Source of the DNA: Marinilabiliaceae bacterium UBA5488
GTDB lineage: Bacteria; Bacteroidota; Bacteroidia; Bacteroidales; Marinilabiliaceae
Direction of reading: 5' to 3'
Length of the DNA stretch: 64,000 nt
Assembly (NCBI GenBank): GCA_002427105.1
Contig: DIPM01000033.1
Span: 1-64,000 of the forward strand
Both the position numbers and the translations under genes were made by a program. Positions 8,905 through 18,426 of the stretch are shown here, in pieces. Within the stretch, counting starts at the first letter, position 1. Each line of letters starts with the position of its first letter. The notes beneath the pieces were generated by a model. It was given only the letters and a program-made list of their open reading frames with translations. It was not told the origin of the DNA and searched no databases.

Positions 8905-10551
8905 ATGACAAGAAAGATGACTTCTATCCTGCTGCTGATGATAGTATTAGCAGTGGGATTCATTCAGCAGAGCGATGCTTGCACAAATGTATTAATAACC
9001 AAAGGGGCATCCGCAGATGGTTCAACAATGATATCTTACGCGGCTGATTCACATGATTTATACGGAGAACTTTACTTCTGGAAGGGACAAGAGTGGCCGG
9101 AAGGCGCCTTGCTGGATATTTATGAATGGGATAGCGGTAAGTTTTTAGGCAAAATACCTCAGGTAAAAAATACCTATACGGTAATTGGTAATATGAATGA
9201 ACACCAGCTGGCTATAGCCGAGACTACCTTTGGTGGTCGCTCTGAGCTAACAGATTCTACAGGAATTATGGATTATGGAAGCTTGATTTATATTGCCTTG
9301 CAAAGAGCACGTACTGCACGTGAGGCGATAAAAGTGATGACGGAGCTAACTGACAAGTTCGGGTATTACAGCTCAGGCGAATCATTCTCTATTGCCGATC
9401 CTAATGAAGTGTGGATTATGGAGATGATAGGAAAGGGCCCTGATAATAAAGGCACTGTTTGGGTGGCTATGAAAATTCCTGACGGATATATCTCGGCTCA
9501 TGCCAATCAGGCTCGTATCACCACCTTCGATTTGAACGATAAAGACAATGTGCTTTATTCTAATGATGTGATATCATTCGCTCGCAAACAAGGCTATTTT
9601 GACGGGAAGAACAAGGACTTTAGCTTTGCTGATGCCTATGCTCCCCTTGATTTCGGTGCCATTAGATTTTGTGAAGCCCGTGTTTGGAGTGCCTTTCGTA
9701 TTGTGAATCCTGAAATGGATAAATATCTTCCCTTTATTCAGGGTGAGTCTGATGATAGAATGCCTCTCTTCATTAAGCCTGAAAAGAAAGTTAGTGCCAG
9801 GGATGTTCAGAATATTATGCGTGATCATTATGAAGGCACTCCCTTAACGATGACCGAAGATGTAGGAGCCGGCCCCTACTCCAGCCCATATCGCTGGAGA
9901 CCGATGACATGGGAAGTGGAAGGAGTTGAATATTTCAACGAGAGGGCTATATCCACTCAGCAGACAGCCTTCTCTTTCGTGGCACAGATGCGTAGCTGGC
10001 TGCCCGACCCTGTTGGCGGAATTCTCTGGTTTGGTGTTGACGATGCAAATATGACCGTTTATCTTCCAATGTATATGGGCATGAACTCTATTCCTAAAAG
10101 TTTTGCTACAGGAGAAGCTGATTTGCTTAAGTTTTCATGGAATTCTGCTTTTTGGGTGTTTAACTGGGTGGCTAACCAGGCCTATCACAGGTATAGCTTT
10201 ATGATTGAAGATATCCGCAAGGTGCAAAATGAACTGGAAGATAGCTATGAGACCTATGGTCAAGCAATTGACCAGGCAGCAAAGTCCCTGTATGATAAAG
10301 ACCCGACACTTACGAAGGCCTTTCTTACCGACTATTCCCATAGCCAGTCGCAAAAGGCGGTTGAACGATGGAAGGCTCTGGGAGAGTTCCTGATGGTTAA
10401 ATATCTGGATGGAAATCTTCATGAAGAAACAGACGGCATATTCTTGCGCAATCCATACGGAAATCCTGCTCCTGCTAAGTTTCCCGGTTACGATAAGGGA
10501 TATTACGAGCGGATTATAGAGGAAACAGGCGATAGGCTAAAAGTGAGATAG
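8905..10551 (+). CDS. Secreted C69-family dipeptidase
   Basis: A C69 (U34, PepD-type) N-terminal-nucleophile dipeptidase of 548 residues. A signal-peptide-like segment (residues 5-22) runs up to QSDA, directly followed by CTNVLITKGASADGS. Cys26 is the expected nucleophile exposed by processing, and the downstream GASADGSTMISYAADSH is the family hallmark. Later blocks such as MEMIGKGP and VWSAFRIVNPEMD also fit. Likely periplasmic, cleaving dipeptides. The ATG at 8905 is preferred over an in-frame TTG at 8875 because a -7 box covers the latter. Confidence 0.9.
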   Translation: MTRKMTSILLLMIVLAVGFIQQSDACTNVLITKGASADGSTMISYAADSHDLYGELYFWKGQEWPEGALLDIYEWDSGKFLGKIPQVKNTYTVIGNMNEHQLAIAETTFGGRSELTDSTGIMDYGSLIYIALQRARTAREAIKVMTELTDKFGYYSSGESFSIADPNEVWIMEMIGKGPDNKGTVWVAMKIPDGYISAHANQARITTFDLNDKDNVLYSNDVISFARKQGYFDGKNKDFSFADAYAPLDFGAIRFCEARVWSAFRIVNPEMDKYLPFIQGESDDRMPLFIKPEKKVSARDVQNIMRDHYEGTPLTMTEDVGAGPYSSPYRWRPMTWEVEGVEYFNERAISTQQTAFSFVAQMRSWLPDPVGGILWFGVDDANMTVYLPMYMGMNSIPKSFATGEADLLKFSWNSAFWVFNWVANQAYHRYSFMIEDIRKVQNELEDSYETYGQAIDQAAKSLYDKDPTLTKAFLTDYSHSQSQKAVERWKALGEFLMVKYLDGNLHEETDGIFLRNPYGNPAPAKFPGYDKGYYERIIEETGDRLKVR

Positions 10552-10601
10552 AATAGTTGATTAGCGAATCAGGCATTAATAAAAGTGCAAATTATAGGCA
10601 G

Positions 10602-11609
10602 ATGGAATTATCAGAAATCGGTGAGTTTGGGTTTATCGATAGATTCGCGCATAAATTTGAGAATTTGTTGGCTTCCGGCAACACCGGAATAGGTGATGAT
10701 TGCGCACTTATTCCTTGCGACAGCGAGTTCGATCTTGTTATTACCACTGATATGCTTGTGGAGGATATCCACTTTCTACGTGATCTTATATCTCCCTTTG
10801 ATTTGGGATGCAAATCTCTTGCTGTCAACTTGAGTGACATAGCTGCCATGGGTGCCGTGCCTTCAGGTTCTTTCCTATCGCTTGCCATACCTGATGAAAT
10901 TACGGTGGAGTACCTTGATAAGCTGATGGATGGATATTACCATCTTAGCAAAAAACATGGAATTCCCCTAATGGGTGGAGATACAACACGCTCTCCCGAC
11001 AAATTGGTTCTTAATATTAGCGCTATAGGGAAAGTGGCCAAGGGAAAGGCCAAAATGCGTTCAGCTGCCAAAAGTGGGGACATAATAGCTGTGACCGGAC
11101 AACTTGGAAACAGCGCTGCCGGACTTAAAATTATTATGAATAATCTTCCTCAGGATGAAAACACACCCTTTCTTGTGGATTGTCACAATAAGCCCACAGC
11201 TCATATTGATGAGGGCATCTGGCTGGGCAAGCAAAAGGGTGTAAATGCTATGATGGACGTTTCGGATGGGATTGCTTCTGATTTGAAGCATATTTTGAAA
11301 TCCTCGGGTAAAGGCGCTGAAATTAACCTTGACAGCCTTCCACTTTCCGAGAAACTAAAGCAATTCTGTTCTGATAATAACCTTGATGCAACAGAACTTG
11401 CAACATCCGGCGGGGAAGATTATTGCCTGCTTATTACAATTGAGGGCAGTAAGTATAAATCAATTTTCGAAGCTTATAAAGCTCAGTTTCGAACGCCGCT
11501 TTACCCAATAGGCAAGATTAACGATGAAACTAATACTGTGAGATGGTATAATAAGGGTGTAGCAGTGAGCAATTTGAAAGATGGGTTTAATCATTTTCGG
11601 AATAAATAG
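10602..11609 (+). CDS. thiL: Thiamine-monophosphate kinase
   Basis: ThiL phosphorylates TMP to thiamine diphosphate with ATP. The 335-residue protein starts MELSEIGEFGFIDRF, typical of the family; an upstream in-frame TTG would add 15 unrelated residues. Motifs are GIGDD (29-33), TTDMLVEDIHF (48-58), NLSDIAAMGA (76-85), GGDTT (125-129) and a later DVSDGIASDL, which form the ATP- and Mg-binding sites of the PurM/ThiL fold. It begins 50 bases after the dipeptidase stop. No other thiamine gene is nearby. Confidence 0.96.
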   Translation: MELSEIGEFGFIDRFAHKFENLLASGNTGIGDDCALIPCDSEFDLVITTDMLVEDIHFLRDLISPFDLGCKSLAVNLSDIAAMGAVPSGSFLSLAIPDEITVEYLDKLMDGYYHLSKKHGIPLMGGDTTRSPDKLVLNISAIGKVAKGKAKMRSAAKSGDIIAVTGQLGNSAAGLKIIMNNLPQDENTPFLVDCHNKPTAHIDEGIWLGKQKGVNAMMDVSDGIASDLKHILKSSGKGAEINLDSLPLSEKLKQFCSDNNLDATELATSGGEDYCLLITIEGSKYKSIFEAYKAQFRTPLYPIGKINDETNTVRWYNKGVAVSNLKDGFNHFRNK

Positions 11610-11677
11610 AACGAATTAGCTAAAAAAAAATAGTATTAGGCTTGTTCTATTTTGTGAGTAATACATTTTTTCAAGTA

Positions 11678-12832
11678 ATGGAGAATCATAATTATCATGT
11701 TTTATTTATTTCTTCTTGGTTTCCTTCCGAACAGGAACCATTTTCAGGCAACTTTGTTATAAGGCACGCTGAAGCCGCGGCTAAATATAACAAGGTTTCT
11801 TTTGCAAATGTTAGCTATGCGCCTTTGATAGACAAAGCAAATTTGTCGATAATTCCAGAGATTAAGCTTTTTGAAAAACAGATAAAACCTTGTCGGCTTA
11901 AGCCATTAAATTTTATAAGAACACTATACTACTACTGGAAACTGTATAAAAAAATCAATCTAGAAGAAGGAAAAATTGATATTATTCATGCCAATGTGGT
12001 ATTTCCATCTTCACATATTGCTCTTTTTATAAAAATATTCACAGGAATTCCCTATATAATAAGCGAACATTGGACTGGGTATTTATCTGCCAACAAGGTT
12101 AAACGGCCATTCTATGTCAAGCTTTTAGCTGCCTTAGGAGCCTCCAATGCTTCATGTTTATGTCCGGTTACGGAAAATCTAAAAGAAGCTATGCAAAATG
12201 CCGGATTCAAGAATTCCTATAAAGTTATCCCTAATGTGTTGAACCGGCAGCATTTCTTTATTGCTGATAAGGCTCCAGACAATGATATTAAGCAAATTAT
12301 TCATGTCTCCAACCTTAAAAATGAGCACAAGAACATTAATGGCATAATTGATGTTCTTGCTCGCCTATGTAAAGTCAGACAGGATTTTATACTTAAAATT
12401 ATCAGCGATGGCGATATAGAAAGAGTTAAAGACTATGCCTTAAAAAAAGAATTACCGGACAATCATGTAAAATTTCGTAAAGCACTCTCTCCAGCCAAAC
12501 TGGGAGAAGCATTTAGAGCTTCTCATTTTATGGTATTATTCAGCAATTATGAAAATCTTCCTTGTGTTTTAATTGAAGCTATGGCCTGCGGCATTCCTGC
12601 TATTTCAACGGATGTAGGCGGCATTAAAGAGCACCTGACTCCGGATAAAGGGATAATAATAGAGGCCAAAGATGAATCAGCCCTAGAAGATGCAATTAAC
12701 CATATGCTCGACCATTATGAAGGTTATGATAGGGAAGCATTGCACAGCTATTCAGTAAATAAATTTAGTTATAAAGTGGTTGGGAGTTCATTTTCTTCTT
12801 TGTATAAGCAGGTAATTAACAAAATGTTGTAA
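11678..12832 (+). CDS. GT4-family glycosyltransferase
   Basis: A 384-residue GT-B glycosyltransferase of family 4. The N-terminal block VLFISSWFPSEQEPFSGNF, with a Gly at the acceptor loop, and the C-terminal E-x7-E pair ENLPCVLIE (Glu292 and Glu300) followed by MACGIPAISTDVGG bind the nucleotide sugar. It probably adds a sugar to a lipid-linked polysaccharide at the inner membrane. The ATG at 11678 is preferred over a TTG at 11642. It is first of three co-directional, AT-rich genes with the flippase and methyltransferase. Confidence 0.88.
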   Translation: MENHNYHVLFISSWFPSEQEPFSGNFVIRHAEAAAKYNKVSFANVSYAPLIDKANLSIIPEIKLFEKQIKPCRLKPLNFIRTLYYYWKLYKKINLEEGKIDIIHANVVFPSSHIALFIKIFTGIPYIISEHWTGYLSANKVKRPFYVKLLAALGASNASCLCPVTENLKEAMQNAGFKNSYKVIPNVLNRQHFFIADKAPDNDIKQIIHVSNLKNEHKNINGIIDVLARLCKVRQDFILKIISDGDIERVKDYALKKELPDNHVKFRKALSPAKLGEAFRASHFMVLFSNYENLPCVLIEAMACGIPAISTDVGGIKEHLTPDKGIIIEAKDESALEDAINHMLDHYEGYDREALHSYSVNKFSYKVVGSSFSSLYKQVINKML

Positions 12833-12842
12833 CTGCAAATCA

Positions 12843-14120
12843 ATGTTTAATAAGATAGTATCTACATTTGTAACTAAAGTTCTGACAGCCATAATCAACT
12901 TGGTTGTTGCTGTTCTGATTTCCCGGTGGGCTGGCGCAGAAGGAAAAGGAATACAGGGCCTGTTCATTGCTACATTGGGCATGATACTAACCTTAACGGG
13001 CATATTCGGGCCTATATCAATTACCTATTTGTTTAATAAAAAGCCTTCTCTCAACTTTGTATTTATCTCCAATTTATGGGCTATAGTTATCAGCCTTATT
13101 ATATTCTTAGTATTAAAGGCCGTACCGTTAATACCGGTTCAATATGTTCCATATCTGGCTGTTATTACCTTTTTAGCCTCTATCGCTACCAATAATCTTT
13201 CAGTTTTTCTGATTAAAGAACGTATCACCAAATATAACCTTGCCTTATTCAGTCAGCCTTTATTTAACGTATTTTTTATCGTTGGCTTTTTCTTATATAA
13301 AAACTCATTAAGCATTGAAGATTATCTATATTCAATGATGATAAGTTATTGTGTATTATTCATTTATAGCCTTTCTGGAATTAGAAGTTTAGTTAAGGAA
13401 AAACTAAGCCTGAATTTGGCCCAATTAAATTCAGATGTAAAATCTATGTTTAGATATGGCATTCTTAACCAGTTAGCTACTATAGTTCAAATGATCAGTT
13501 TCAGGGGGAGCTATTTTATTTTGGACAAGTATGTTTCAATTAATGATGTGGGAATTTATTCTAATGCGGTGTCAATCGCAGAATCGGTATGGCTTATTAG
13601 CCGTAGTTTTTCTCTGGTGTTTTATGCTCGTATGATCAACACCAGTTCAGAATCCTACCATAAAAGGATTTATAAAAGGTTCTCGTCTATGACTTTTTGG
13701 TTCCAAATATTGGCTTTGGCGGTTTTAATTTCGATACCGGCTTCCTTTTACATACAATTATTTGGTGATGAGTTTAGTGAAATTAAATCCATAATCATAT
13801 ATCTTATTCCGGCAATATTGTTTTTTGGGCAGGCCCTTATTTCAGGACACTATTTCTCCGGTACAGGGAAGCATCACATTAATCTCCTATCTAATAGTAT
13901 TGGCATGATAATTTTAATCTGTTTAAGTTTGATTCTTATTCCTTTACATTCTGTTTATGGTGCGGCCATAGCTACAGGATTTGGATTTTTAGGCCTGTTG
14001 CTTGTCCAATATTTTTTTCTCAGAAGGTATATCAACGTTTCTCTTTTTGGAAAACGGATTGATTCAGGATGGGTAAAAGCTTGGATAAGAAGTATAAGGG
14101 GTGCTTACATTGAAAAATGA
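12843..14120 (+). CDS. Polysaccharide flippase-like membrane protein (MATE/PST family)
   Basis: A 425-residue integral membrane protein with about 12 hydrophobic segments spread over the whole length. The start (VTKVLTAIINLVVAVLISRWAG) and the following GAEGKGIQGLF block are typical of Wzx-like polysaccharide flippases, which move lipid-linked oligosaccharides across the inner membrane. It begins 11 bases after the glycosyltransferase stop, so the two are surely co-transcribed. The substrate is unknown; no Wzy polymerase is visible in the window. Confidence 0.85.
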   Translation: MFNKIVSTFVTKVLTAIINLVVAVLISRWAGAEGKGIQGLFIATLGMILTLTGIFGPISITYLFNKKPSLNFVFISNLWAIVISLIIFLVLKAVPLIPVQYVPYLAVITFLASIATNNLSVFLIKERITKYNLALFSQPLFNVFFIVGFFLYKNSLSIEDYLYSMMISYCVLFIYSLSGIRSLVKEKLSLNLAQLNSDVKSMFRYGILNQLATIVQMISFRGSYFILDKYVSINDVGIYSNAVSIAESVWLISRSFSLVFYARMINTSSESYHKRIYKRFSSMTFWFQILALAVLISIPASFYIQLFGDEFSEIKSIIIYLIPAILFFGQALISGHYFSGTGKHHINLLSNSIGMIILICLSLILIPLHSVYGAAIATGFGFLGLLLVQYFFLRRYINVSLFGKRIDSGWVKAWIRSIRGAYIEK

Positions 14121-14133
14121 AAAATATTTACAA

Positions 14134-14940
14134 ATGTCTAAATTATTAAAACTGATAAAAGCCCTGAGGCTGATAGTGAAGAAACCCCGTTTGTTGAATA
14201 TTATTATTAATGAAGACGACAATTTTCGCGATACAGTTCACAAAAAATATGGCTTATTGAACGGACTACCCCAGATTGGTATAACCAATCTTGCGCCAAA
14301 CTTCAATGAAACCATTAACCACTACGCTTTTCTTGATGGGGGTTCATCTCCTCTTGATATTGCCTTGTTAAAACAGCTTGCAAAAAAGTTTAAGATAAAA
14401 AGTTATCTGGAAATAGGTACATGGCGAGGTGAAAGTGTAGCTAACGTGGCTGAAGTTGTTGATGAATGTTATACAATTAACCTCCCCGACGAAGAAATTT
14501 TCAAGCTGTTACCTGATTCCAATTATGTTGCTTCCCATCGCTTTTTTTCAGATAAACTAAAGAATGTCACACATATAAATTCCCATTCACAGAATTTTGA
14601 TTATAAAAGTCTTAAGAAAGTGTTTGAAATGGTATTTATTGATGGGGATCATCATTACAGCTCTGTAAAGTCAGATACCAAGTCTGTTTTTGAAGTGATT
14701 AATCCGGAGCATAGCATTGTTGTGTGGCATGATTATTCTTTTAGCCCGGAAAGCATTCGCTGGGAAGTTCTTAATGGAATTCTTGATGGTGTGGATAAGG
14801 ATTATCATAAATATTTGTATCATGTGTCAAATACCAACTGTGCAGTTTTTATTCCGCAGAAACTTATTGCAAGACCTATGGTAAAATATGAGCTGCCGGA
14901 TAAGAAATTTATTATTAATATCAGTGCAAAAAAAATCTGA
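14134..14940 (+). CDS. Class I SAM-dependent methyltransferase
   Basis: A 268-residue protein with a Rossmann methyltransferase core: SAM-binding motif YLEIGTWRGES (91-101) and a later VFIDGDHHYSSVKSD block characteristic of Methyltransf_24-type enzymes often found in cell-surface polysaccharide clusters. The ATG at 14134 lies 14 bases after the flippase stop; an earlier GTG at 14101 would overlap the flippase and is less likely. It probably methylates a sugar or other glycan precursor, inferred from context only. Confidence 0.8.
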   Translation: MSKLLKLIKALRLIVKKPRLLNIIINEDDNFRDTVHKKYGLLNGLPQIGITNLAPNFNETINHYAFLDGGSSPLDIALLKQLAKKFKIKSYLEIGTWRGESVANVAEVVDECYTINLPDEEIFKLLPDSNYVASHRFFSDKLKNVTHINSHSQNFDYKSLKKVFEMVFIDGDHHYSSVKSDTKSVFEVINPEHSIVVWHDYSFSPESIRWEVLNGILDGVDKDYHKYLYHVSNTNCAVFIPQKLIARPMVKYELPDKKFIINISAKKI

Positions 14941-15127
14941 CAAGAAATATGCTTACTGGAAATTACACAAAAGGTAAGAAAATGTTCTGACACAAATGCC
15001 AGTTACAAAGTGCTAATTAAGATTCAATGGAAAACAAACTTCACCGAGTTCAAGTGACAAAATATAATTCAATGTAATGTAATTAGAAGATATTGTTATA
15101 TATTGCTCCAAGTAAAGAACATATAGT

Positions 15128-15754
15128 ATGAAAGCCTTACTAATAATCGACCTTCAGAACGACTTCTTACCCGGCGGCCCCCTTCAGGTGCCTCATGGAG
15201 ACGAGATAATACCTGTAATCAATAATATTCAGAAAAGTTTTAGAATTATTGTTGCAACTCGCGATTGGCATCCTGTTAACCATGGTTGCTTTGCATCAAA
15301 TCACGAGGGAAAATCGCCGGGTGATGTTATCAAATTAAATGGACAAAGGCAGACGCTATGGCCCGACCACTGCGTTCAGGGCAGCCCGGGCGCGGAAATC
15401 TCTCCCTTGCTTAACCAGGCTTTAATCAACAACTTTATTTTTAAGGGAAGTGATCCTGATATTGACTCCTATAGTGCTTTTTACGATAACGGTCATCTCA
15501 AGGAGACCGGACTCCACTCCTACCTGAAACGGAATGGAATTACTGCTTTGTATATCTCTGGACTGGCAAGCGAGTATGGGGTATATCATACTGTAAAGGA
15601 CGCTCTTTTGCTTGGCTATGAGACTTATGTGGTTGTAGATGCAACTAAAGGAGTGAATTTGGAGAAGGATGACACCAAAAAGGCATTGGCGGATATGGAG
15701 AAGCGTGGCGCTGTTTTAATAACTTCCTCAGACATAGGGAAGCGTGTTAGTTGA
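15128..15754 (+). CDS. pncA: Nicotinamidase homologue lacking the catalytic cysteine
   Basis: A 208-residue isochorismatase-fold protein that aligns along its length with E. coli PncA, the enzyme that hydrolyses nicotinamide to nicotinate for NAD salvage. The catalytic Asp8 (IDLQNDF), Lys106 (FKGSDP) and metal ligands Asp46, His48 (DWHP) and His81 (PDHCVQG) are present. In the block that reads GLATDYCVK in E. coli, this protein reads GLASEYGVY, with GGG coding Gly151 where the nucleophilic Cys belongs. The frame is intact. It may be inactive, regulatory or act on another ligand. It is convergent with topB. Confidence 0.85.
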   Translation: MKALLIIDLQNDFLPGGPLQVPHGDEIIPVINNIQKSFRIIVATRDWHPVNHGCFASNHEGKSPGDVIKLNGQRQTLWPDHCVQGSPGAEISPLLNQALINNFIFKGSDPDIDSYSAFYDNGHLKETGLHSYLKRNGITALYISGLASEYGVYHTVKDALLLGYETYVVVDATKGVNLEKDDTKKALADMEKRGAVLITSSDIGKRVS

Positions 15755-15760
15755 TTTAAC

Positions 15761-17539
15761 TTAAGACGCTGAGTCTATACGTCTTATTGATGGTTCCAAT
15801 CTAACAAGGTGTACGATATCGGATACCATCTGTTTTAATTCCTTCATAAATTCGGCAGCATCGTACTTTCCGCTTTCAATTTCACGCAGCTTCTTCTCCC
15901 ATAAACCGGTTAATTCGGCCGATTTAACTGCTTCATTTTGTATGGTATCTATCAACTGCACTCCGGTAATTGTTGGTATTAAATTTTTCTTATTACGGAC
16001 AATGTAATTACGCTTAAAGAGAGTCTCAATAATAGCGGCGCGAGTGGAAGGGCGACCGATACCATTTTCCTTCATCGCATCTCTTAACTCTTCATCGTCA
16101 ACCTGCTTTCCGGCAGTTTCCATCGCGCGAAGCAGCGTTGCCTCAGTGTATGGTTTTGGAGCCTGAGTAGCTTTCTCCTGCAAATCTGGTGTATGAGGCC
16201 CTCTTTCTCCCTTAGTAAACTCAGGCAATTCATCGTCGCTTTTCCCCTGCCCTATCTTCATCACAACACGCCATCCGGGATCCAGAACCTGCTTACCGGT
16301 GGCCTTAAACTTAAGTTTCTCAACTTCTCCTTCAACGGTTGTGGTGTTAATGATAGCATCGGGATAGAAAGCCGCAATAAAACGACGAGCTATCATGTCA
16401 AAGACAAGCTTTTCATCACGACTAAGCGTAGATGGAGGATTCTGACCGGTGGGTATTATGGCATGGTGATCGCTAACCTTAGTATCATCAAATACCTTTT
16501 TCGACTTGGGAATCTTGTGCGCTAATACCGGCGCAGTCAACGCTTCGTAAGGTTTGATACCCTTCATAATCTCCCCGATTTTGGGGTAAATATCATTACT
16601 TAAAAAAGTGGTGTCAACGCGAGGATAGCTAGTGAGCTTTTTCTCGTAAAGCATTTGAACCAATTTCAAAGTATCATCAGCCGAAAAGCCAAATTTACGG
16701 TTGCATTCAACCTGAAGCGAGGTCAAATCAAAAAGGCGAGGCGGCGCCTCCTTACCCTTTTTTCGTCCAAAGCCGGTAATTTCAAACTCCTTGCCCCTTA
16801 TGCTTTCAATTGCCTTTATGGCCTCTTCCTTATCAGTAAAGCGCCCCTCCGAGTTATTAAAAGTAACCTCTTTATAAACGGTTTTCAGCTCCCAATATGG
16901 CTGAGGCACAAAGTTGTCAATTTCCTTTTGCCGCACTACTATCAGTGCAAGAGTGGGTGTCTGCACCCTTCCTATCGAAAGGAGCTGCCCCTGATTACCA
17001 TATTTCAATGTATAAAGACGTGTCGCGTTAATGCCCAGGAGCCAGTCGCCGATAGCTCTGGCACTTCCTGCAGCATATAGATTGTCAAAGCGTTCGGAAT
17101 CGTATAATTTTGAAAAACCTTCGCGAATAGCCTCCTCCGTAAGTGATGATATCCACAATCGCTTAATGGGACAAGAGCACTTAGCCTTTTGTAAAACCCA
17201 GCGCTGTATAAGTTCTCCCTCTTGTCCGGCATCACCACAATTAATCACCAGGGAAGCATCTTTAACGAGCGACTCGATAACGCGAAACTGCTTTTCTACC
17301 CCTTTATTATCGAGCAGTTTTATTCCGAAGCGTGAAGGAATAAGTGGCAGTGCCCCCAAAGACCAGCGCTTCCATTCCGGCAGGTAGTCGTGTGGCTCTT
17401 TAAGAGTGCAAAGGTGGCCAAAAGTCCATGTTACTCTGTAGCCATTTCCCTCATAATATCCATCTTTACGGGAGCCGGCTCCGATAACAAGGGCAATCTC
17501 CTTTGCTACACTGGGCTTTTCGGCTATACATACCTTCAT
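15761..17539 (-). CDS. topB: DNA topoisomerase III (type IA)
   Basis: A 592-residue type IA topoisomerase that cuts one strand to decatenate DNA. The Toprim domain begins CIAEKPSVAK (Glu7) and continues with the acidic block GDAGQEGELI (102-111). The catalytic tyrosine is Tyr305 in LTSYPRVDT. The central RAIGDWLLGINATR and LSIGRVQTPTLALI blocks fit TopB. The protein stops soon after the catalytic core and has no C-terminal zinc ribbons, so it is shorter than many TopB proteins. A TATATTTG box at 17575-17568 suggests its own promoter at the end of the upstream hydrolase gene. Confidence 0.93.
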   Translation of the reverse strand: MKVCIAEKPSVAKEIALVIGAGSRKDGYYEGNGYRVTWTFGHLCTLKEPHDYLPEWKRWSLGALPLIPSRFGIKLLDNKGVEKQFRVIESLVKDASLVINCGDAGQEGELIQRWVLQKAKCSCPIKRLWISSLTEEAIREGFSKLYDSERFDNLYAAGSARAIGDWLLGINATRLYTLKYGNQGQLLSIGRVQTPTLALIVVRQKEIDNFVPQPYWELKTVYKEVTFNNSEGRFTDKEEAIKAIESIRGKEFEITGFGRKKGKEAPPRLFDLTSLQVECNRKFGFSADDTLKLVQMLYEKKLTSYPRVDTTFLSNDIYPKIGEIMKGIKPYEALTAPVLAHKIPKSKKVFDDTKVSDHHAIIPTGQNPPSTLSRDEKLVFDMIARRFIAAFYPDAIINTTTVEGEVEKLKFKATGKQVLDPGWRVVMKIGQGKSDDELPEFTKGERGPHTPDLQEKATQAPKPYTEATLLRAMETAGKQVDDEELRDAMKENGIGRPSTRAAIIETLFKRNYIVRNKKNLIPTITGVQLIDTIQNEAVKSAELTGLWEKKLREIESGKYDAAEFMKELKQMVSDIVHLVRLEPSIRRIDSAS

Positions 17540-17567
17540 TTCCTATTCTGCATAAATTAAGGAAAAG

Positions 17568-17575
17568 CAAATATA
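17568..17575 (-). promoter_or_regulatory. -7 promoter box of topB
   Basis: TATATTTG on the minus strand, 29 bases before the topB ATG, between topB and the upstream hydrolase stop at 17581. Confidence 0.45.
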
Positions 17576-17580
17576 ACAAT

Positions 17581-18351
17581 TCAATCAAGATCTATCACTA
17601 GTCCGTCGTATGCCAGTTCCACGCCCTCGGGCAGCATGGCGTTGACTTCATCGTGAAGTCCAAGCTGGTGACTGATATGAGTGATATATGCTTTTTCGGG
17701 CTTTATTTCTGAAATAAGTTCTAATGCCTCTTGAATATTGAAGTGTGAAACATGCTTTTCAAAGCGTAAACCATCAACAACCAAGACTTTAGTACCATAA
17801 AGCTTGGGATACTCCTCACGAGGCACGTGATTGGTATCGGTAAGATATGTAAAGTTGCCTATTCTATAGCCCAGGACAGGCAATTTATGGTGCATTACCC
17901 GCACGGGAGTAATGCAAATACCGGCAACTTCAAATTGACGATTATCTATGTGATGAAATTCAATTTCCGGAAGGCCTGAATATTCAGACCTGGCAAAGGC
18001 ATAGGAAAAATCGTGTTTAAGGGCATCTATTACAATATCCTCTGCATATATATCAACAGGCTTACTGTTTATCCAATTAAAGGAACGAACATCGTCAAGT
18101 CCTGCTGTATGGTCGCGGTGCGAATGAGTCATCAATACCCCTTCAAGGTGCCGCACATCATTATTAAGCATCTGCATACGAAAATCCGGGCCTATATCAA
18201 TCACGATATTCTTCGATTCGGCCTGCACCAACACGGCTGATCTAAGCCTTTTATCTTTGCTATTAGTTGATTTGCACACTTTGCATTGACAAGCAACCAT
18301 AGGAACTCCCAACGAGGTACCGGTTCCCAACATACTAACCTTTAGTCTCAC
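17581..18351 (-). CDS. PhnP-like metallo-beta-lactamase-fold hydrolase
   Basis: A 256-residue metallo-beta-lactamase-fold hydrolase. The di-metal motif THSHRDH lies at 75-81, with IDIGPDF and later H/D ligands. The N-terminal cluster CQCKVC (Cys21, Cys23, Cys26) matches the extra structural zinc site of E. coli PhnP, a cyclic ribose phosphate phosphodiesterase. No phosphonate genes are near, so the substrate is open; such orphan homologues are common in Bacteroidota. It sits between mtaB and topB in a leftward run and has its own TACCTTTG box. Confidence 0.83.
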   Translation of the reverse strand: MRLKVSMLGTGTSLGVPMVACQCKVCKSTNSKDKRLRSAVLVQAESKNIVIDIGPDFRMQMLNNDVRHLEGVLMTHSHRDHTAGLDDVRSFNWINSKPVDIYAEDIVIDALKHDFSYAFARSEYSGLPEIEFHHIDNRQFEVAGICITPVRVMHHKLPVLGYRIGNFTYLTDTNHVPREEYPKLYGTKVLVVDGLRFEKHVSHFNIQEALELISEIKPEKAYITHISHQLGLHDEVNAMLPEGVELAYDGLVIDLD

Positions 18352-18368
18352 GAAATTCTGTTTAGCCT

Positions 18369-18376
18369 CAAAGGTA
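18369..18376 (-). promoter_or_regulatory. -7 promoter box of the PhnP-like hydrolase gene
   Basis: TACCTTTG on the minus strand, 17 bases before the ATG at 18351, giving a leader of about ten bases. Confidence 0.5.
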
Positions 18377-18426
18377 GCAATTTTTACGGGCTACTTATTA
18401 CTGATTATGGCTGAAATGCAATCACT

